From Clostridiaceae bacterium (GTDB lineage: Bacteria > Bacillota > Clostridia > Oscillospirales > Acutalibacteraceae), in NCBI GenBank assembly GCA_904501675.1, contig CAJGCL010000025.1:1-19804 (forward strand): 19,804 bases of DNA, in the 5' to 3' direction. Positions 16,055 through 19,804 of this stretch are shown in pieces (position 1 is the first letter of the stretch; each line of letters starts with the position of its first letter). The notes below the pieces were generated by a model. That model did no database searches and was not told the DNA's origin. It was given only the letters and a program-made list of their open reading frames with translations. The position numbers and the translations under genes were made by a program.

Positions 16055-18487
16055 TTAGATTTGTTTTAACTTACCGAGATTTTTGAGAGCATTTGGAAGA
16101 CCTTTGAAAATCATTCCCAAACCTTTAGCCATTTTATCCTCGTTAAGAATAACAAGAAGTCCTTCTGCCATTGCAGGACTGAAAATGCTAAAGCTCATCG
16201 AAATGAAGTTCTTGATAGGTGTCTGAAGAGCGATTGCGCCTGCCATTGACTCTGTACCGAGAAGCTTTCTGAGAAGTCTTACAAGTCTGCCACCCCATTT
16301 ACCATCTTCAGCATCCTCGAGAGTGTTAAGGATTGTAAGAGGTTGACTCTTATCTCTCTGTGATGGGGGAAGAGCTTTTCCGTAAACCGCTTCAAACTCG
16401 TTTGCAGGAACATTCATGATGTCTGCGCCGTAGTATGATGGAGCAGATGCTTTATAATCAGGAACAACTGCTTCAACTGTTGATTCAACATTAACTGATG
16501 CTTCAAGCTTGATATCACGGCTTGATGCACCAACAAGAATCTTGAATTCACCACTTTCAACGTGCCAATCGCCAAGGTTTACGTTGTAGTATGCGAATGC
16601 ACGCTTATCGAGTGTTATGGAAACTTCTTTTTCCTCGCCTGCTTTAAGGAATACCTTCTTAAAGCCGCGAAGCTCTTTAACAGGACGGTAAATTGTGCTT
16701 TCAACGTCGTTTACATAAAGCTGAGCAATTTCTGCACCGTCAACAGCACCTGTATTTTTAATCTTGAATGAAACTGTAAGAGTATCTGTATCTTTAATGC
16801 TGTCTGCAGAAACCTTAATATCGCTATATTCAAATGTTGTGTATGAAAGACCGAAACCAAATGGGAATGCAACCTCTTTGTTTGCAGTATCGTAATACTT
16901 ATAACCTACGTAAACGCCCTCTCTGTACTCAACAGAAACAGGTGTACCAGGGAAATAGTTGTTGCTTGAGTTATCCTCAAGTGCAAGTGGATATGTTTCA
17001 GAAAGCTTACCGCATGGGTTAACATCACCGAACATAACGTCGCAAACTGCGCTACCGCCTGCCTGACCTGTAAGGAACATATTAAGAATTGCAGGAGCCT
17101 TATCTGCCCAAGGCATTCTCACTGAGGCACCGCCTGAAAGAACAACAACTGTATTAGGATTAACCTTAAGAACCTCTTCAACAAGCTTGTTGTGTACAGG
17201 TGGAATATCAATATGCTTTCTGTCGTTACCTTCTGTTTCATATTCGTCTGTAAGACCAACGAAAACAACCGCAACATCTGCATTCTTCGCATTCTGTACT
17301 GCTTCGCTGATAAGCTCTGCTTCGTTTTTGCATTTTTTCTTAAGAGAATAGCCTGCGGAGAATGTAGCATTGATGCCCATTTCCTTCATTGTTTCATAAG
17401 CAGAATCAAGCTTAATTGGGTTAATAAGAGATGAGCCTGCACCCTGATAACGAGGTGTGCGAGCCATTTCACCAATAAGAGCAACCTTTGCATCCTTCTT
17501 AAGAGGAAGAATGTTGGCATCGTTTTTCATAAGCACCATACACTGAGATGCAATCTCACGAGCAAGATTATGGTGAGCATCGCTATCATATGTATAATCA
17601 CCGCGGATTTCATCTGCGCTCTTAATCAAATCAAGAAGCTTATCCACTGCGTTATCAAGAACACCTTCGTCAAGTGTGCCGTTTTTAACTGCTTCAACTA
17701 TAAGGCGTGTACCCTCACCTGATGATGTAGGCATTTCAAGCTCCTGACCTGCAAGAAGGCCAGGTACTCTTTCGTTTTCTGCGCCCCAGTCTGTAACAAC
17801 AATACCCTTGAAGCCCCAGTCCTTACGAAGAACATCTGTAAGGAGCCACTTGTTTTCTGCAGCATATGTGCCGTTAAGTCTGTTATAGGAGTTCATAACA
17901 GTCCAAGGCTGAGCCTTTTTAACTGCAATTTCAAATGGAACAAGGTATGTTTCACGGAGTGTTCTTTCGTCAACAACTGCATTAACAGTCATTCTGCGAG
18001 TTTCCTGGTTGTTAGCTGCAAAGTGCTTAAGAGATGTACCAACACCCTTTGACTGAACACCATTAATAAATGCTGCTGCAATTTCACCTGCAAGAAGACC
18101 ATCCTCTGAGAAATACTCAAAGTTTCTTCCGCAAAGAGGTGAACGCTTAATATTTGTACCTGGTCCGAGAAGAACAGAAACCTTTTCTTTAAGGCTTTCT
18201 TCACCGAGAGCCACACCCATTTTATAAATAAGCTCAGGGTCCCATGAGCAAGCTGTTGCAGATGCTGTAGGGAAGCAAATTGCAGGAACACCCTTAAGAA
18301 GATTAGTTTCACCCTTAGGAGTATCACCCGGATCGCCCTTTTTACGAATACCGTGAGGGCCGTCGTTAAGGTTAACTGCAGGTATACCCAAGCGCTCAAT
18401 GGGCTGGGTTTCCCAGTAGCTAAGTCCGTCGCAAAGGCTTGCCTTTTCTTCAAGTGTCATTTGCTTGATAAGGTCAGCGTGTTTCAT
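16055..18487 (-). CDS. GH3 beta-glucosidase-type glycoside hydrolase, cytoplasmic
   Basis: This 810-residue protein without a signal peptide follows the usual GH3 layout. A TIM barrel (about 1-290) has KHF (154-156) and the nucleophile Asp233 in GIVVTDWGAE. The alpha/beta sandwich domain (about 310-540) has the YETEGNDR loop (416-423), where one of the Glu residues is the expected acid/base, and PFGFGLSYT after it. A fibronectin-III-like domain (about 560-670) follows. The last ~130 residues are a helical extension of the kind seen in many clostridial GH3 enzymes. It releases terminal beta-linked sugars, most often glucose, from oligosaccharides or glycosides. The ATG at 18487 follows GGAGGT at 5-6 nt. 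The gene is monocistronic and divergent from a GH106-like gene. Its leader is nearly filled by the inverted-repeat element at 18519-18674. Exact sugar specificity cannot be read from the motifs. Confidence 0.95.
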   Translation of the reverse strand: MKHADLIKQMTLEEKASLCDGLSYWETQPIERLGIPAVNLNDGPHGIRKKGDPGDTPKGETNLLKGVPAICFPTASATACSWDPELIYKMGVALGEESLKEKVSVLLGPGTNIKRSPLCGRNFEYFSEDGLLAGEIAAAFINGVQSKGVGTSLKHFAANNQETRRMTVNAVVDERTLRETYLVPFEIAVKKAQPWTVMNSYNRLNGTYAAENKWLLTDVLRKDWGFKGIVVTDWGAENERVPGLLAGQELEMPTSSGEGTRLIVEAVKNGTLDEGVLDNAVDKLLDLIKSADEIRGDYTYDSDAHHNLAREIASQCMVLMKNDANILPLKKDAKVALIGEMARTPRYQGAGSSLINPIKLDSAYETMKEMGINATFSAGYSLKKKCKNEAELISEAVQNAKNADVAVVFVGLTDEYETEGNDRKHIDIPPVHNKLVEEVLKVNPNTVVVLSGGASVRMPWADKAPAILNMFLTGQAGGSAVCDVMFGDVNPCGKLSETYPLALEDNSSNNYFPGTPVSVEYREGVYVGYKYYDTANKEVAFPFGFGLSYTTFEYSDIKVSADSIKDTDTLTVSFKIKNTGAVDGAEIAQLYVNDVESTIYRPVKELRGFKKVFLKAGEEKEVSITLDKRAFAYYNVNLGDWHVESGEFKILVGASSRDIKLEASVNVESTVEAVVPDYKASAPSYYGADIMNVPANEFEAVYGKALPPSQRDKSQPLTILNTLEDAEDGKWGGRLVRLLRKLLGTESMAGAIALQTPIKNFISMSFSIFSPAMAEGLLVILNEDKMAKGLGMIFKGLPNALKNLGKLKQI

Positions 18488-18518
18488 ATCTTACCTCCGA
18501 AAAATGTAATTCATTTTA

Positions 18519-18674
18519 GAGTGGGTCAAGCGTATCCGAACCAGCCTTAAATGGCGGTGTTTCGGTACTTTTGCCCGATTTGCCTTTGAAAGGCGATAGA
18601 TTTGCGAGTATTTTAACGATATATGAGTGGAAAATGCTATCCCAAAATCTGGTTCGGATATGCTTTACCCACTC
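18519..18674. repeat. 156-bp element with 26-bp near-perfect inverted repeats in the GH3 leader
   Basis: Arms at 18519-18544 and 18649-18674 are complementary at 24 of 26 positions (outer bases GAGTGGGT, inner bases TATCCGAACCAG). Internal hairpins occur, including GCCTTTGAAAGGC (18582-18594) and CCGAA (18536-18540) with TTCGG (18561-18565). The element lies between the probable GH3 promoter and the GH3 start codon, so it would be transcribed as most of the leader RNA, ending about 20 nt before the SD. No transposase and no clear target-site duplication are seen. It could be a MITE-like element or a cis-regulatory RNA. A 64-codon minus-strand frame through it has no homology I recognise and its start lies near the promoter; I do not call it a gene. 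Confidence 0.8.
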
Positions 18675-18686
18675 CATACCAAGTTT

Positions 18687-18715
18687 ATAATACCATACAA
18701 AAAATTCCATTTCAA
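18687..18715 (-). promoter_or_regulatory. Probable GH3 promoter
   Basis: Reading minus, TTGAAA (18715-18710), a 17-bp spacer and TATTAT (18692-18687), with TGG giving an extended -10. The predicted start near 18680 is about 6 nt before the inverted-repeat element, so the leader is about 190 nt. Confidence 0.65.
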
Positions 18716-18790
18716 GTGAAGATGAATGTTTTTTGTCATATTTATAGGAAAATCATACTATTTTTTGTTACATTGATACCTTTAATTTTA

Positions 18791-18819
18791 TTGATTTTGT
18801 CAAAATGCTATGATAGAAT
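18791..18819 (+). promoter_or_regulatory. Possible promoter of the GH106-like gene
   Basis: TTGATT (18791-18796), 17 bp, then TAGAAT (18814-18819). An alternative is TTGTCA (18797-18802), 17 bp, then TATTTT (18820-18825). Neither is strong and the choice is open. Confidence 0.4.
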
Positions 18820-18847
18820 TATTTTATCAAATACTAGGGGGATTCCT

Positions 18848-19804
18848 ATGCTTTATAAGAAAAATAAATCTGCTTGTCTTGCAGAGGATTTATTTAAAAA
18901 TCCAACTGCCGAATATCGCGGTACACCCTTCTGGGCGTGGAACGATTGGCTAACTAAAGAAGAGCTTTGCCGTCAGATAGACGTTTTTAAGGAAATGGGT
19001 CTTGGCGGTTTTCATATGCACGTGCGTACAGGTCTTAAAAACACATACCTTGACGACGCTTATATGGAGCTTGTAAAAAACTGCGTAGACAAGGCAAAAG
19101 CAGAGGAAATGCTTGCCTGGCTTTACGACGAAGACAGGTGGCCTTCAGGTGCAGGTGGCGGTTACGTTACAAAAGACGAAAGCCTTCGAGCAAGAAGCCT
19201 TCTTTTCACCTCTGATTTGGATGGCCCTATCCATCAGGACAAAGGCGCTTCAAGAGCTGAAGCGTCACGCTCAGGCAACGGCAAGCTTCTTGCAGTTTAT
19301 GACGTTGTGCTTGACGAAAACGGCTACCTTGATTCCTACAGAAAAATTGAAAAAGATGATGATGCCAAAGGTACAAAATGGTATGCCATTTTAGAGGTTT
19401 GCGCTCCAAGCGGATGGTATAACGATCAGGCATATGCAGATACCCTTAACAAAGAAGCAATTGAAAGATTCATTGAGATTACCCACGAAAGCTACAAAGC
19501 AAAGGTGGGCGACGAGTTTGATAAAACTGTTCCTGCTATATTTACAGACGAGCCTCAGTTTACAAGGAAACAGGTTTTCCGCAACTCCTTTGATACAGAA
19601 GATGTTGCAATGCCTTGGACAGACTCTGTACCCGATTTATATAAAGAAGCATACGGAGCAGATATTTTTGAAACACTCCCTGAAATTTTCTGGGATTTGA
19701 AAAACAGTGCACCATCAATTCACCGCTACCGCTACCATGATTTTATTGCGGAGCTTTTTGCACAGTCCTTTGCAGATACAGTAGGCAAATGGTGCGGTGA
19801 AAAC
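18848..19804 (+). CDS. GH106-like glycosyl hydrolase, N-terminal 319 residues (runs off window)
   Basis: The frame is open from the ATG at 18848, preceded by AGGGGGA, to the last base of the window (319 codons, no stop). There is no signal peptide. The N-terminus has the pattern of the GH106/rhamnosidase-like superfamily: YRGTPFWAWND (23-33), MGLGGFHMHVRTGL, and LYDEDRWPSGAGGG (92-105, D94/E95). A second acidic motif, FTDEP (232-236, D234/E235), lies at a barrel strand end. GH106 enzymes remove alpha-L-rhamnose from plant glycosides and pectic side chains, but this superfamily contains many uncharacterised groups. Full-length members are commonly 700-1100 residues, so most of the protein lies outside the window. 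It is divergent from the GH3 gene; the two might act on rhamnosylated glucosides, which is inference. Confidence 0.8.
   Translation, partial: MLYKKNKSACLAEDLFKNPTAEYRGTPFWAWNDWLTKEELCRQIDVFKEMGLGGFHMHVRTGLKNTYLDDAYMELVKNCVDKAKAEEMLAWLYDEDRWPSGAGGGYVTKDESLRARSLLFTSDLDGPIHQDKGASRAEASRSGNGKLLAVYDVVLDENGYLDSYRKIEKDDDAKGTKWYAILEVCAPSGWYNDQAYADTLNKEAIERFIEITHESYKAKVGDEFDKTVPAIFTDEPQFTRKQVFRNSFDTEDVAMPWTDSVPDLYKEAYGADIFETLPEIFWDLKNSAPSIHRYRYHDFIAELFAQSFADTVGKWCGEN

Noticed and set aside
18516..18710. 64-codon minus-strand open frame across the GH3 leader
   Set aside because: It is mostly inverted-repeat element, has no recognisable SD at its start, and shows no domain; the frame is best explained as chance within the element.

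Overview
The window looks like a chromosomal segment of a low-GC, Gram-positive, gut-type Clostridia bacterium, plausibly an uncultured Oscillospirales or Ruminococcaceae-like anaerobe. The evidence is AT-rich spacers, strong Shine-Dalgarno sites with TTG and GTG starts, consensus SigA-type promoters, a Gram-positive LexA with a matching operator, a HelD-type RNA polymerase-recycling helicase, a large FIVAR-repeat surface protein and several cytoplasmic glycoside hydrolases. I see no phage, insertion sequence, tRNA, rRNA or CRISPR. The taxonomic call is inference.

Layout. (1) 1-4089 (-) is the 5' 1363 codons of a giant secreted repeat protein whose C-terminus lies outside the window; it has its own promoter at 4166-4194. 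(2) 4348-5742 (-) is a radical SAM protein with a GTG start, a clear promoter and an intrinsic terminator. (3) 5935-8967 (+) is a two-gene catabolic operon, a 12-TM MFS transporter followed by a GH123/DUF4091-type glycoside hydrolase, with a perfect TTGACA-17-TATAAT promoter and a strong hairpin terminator. (4) 9012-11111 (-) is a HelD-like superfamily 1 ATPase with a 15-bp palindrome in its promoter region. (5) 11266-12929 (-) is lexA followed 11 nt downstream by an acyltransferase-3 membrane protein. (6) 13066-16000 (+) is a membrane-anchored NodB-type polysaccharide deacetylase, a condensation/alcohol-acetyltransferase-like protein with an HxxxDG motif, and a zinc-ribbon membrane protein. 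(7) 16055-18487 (-) is a GH3 beta-glucosidase-type enzyme. Its ~190-nt leader is almost entirely one ~156-bp element closed by near-perfect 26-bp inverted repeats. (8) 18848-19804 (+) is the N-terminal 319 codons of a GH106-like hydrolase that runs off the window.

How the parts may work together. One LexA operator (12995-13010) sits between lexA and the deacetylase and touches the likely -35 regions of both. Two envelope-modifying enzymes, a membrane O-acyltransferase in the lexA operon and a divergent polysaccharide deacetylase, could therefore both be under SOS control. This is the most interesting regulatory hypothesis in the window. The MFS/GH123 operon and the GH3/GH106-like divergent pair encode hydrolases without signal peptides, which suggests that imported oligosaccharides or glycosides are cut in the cytoplasm. 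The inverted-repeat element in the GH3 leader is either a MITE-like mobile element or a structured regulatory RNA, and I cannot tell which from one copy.
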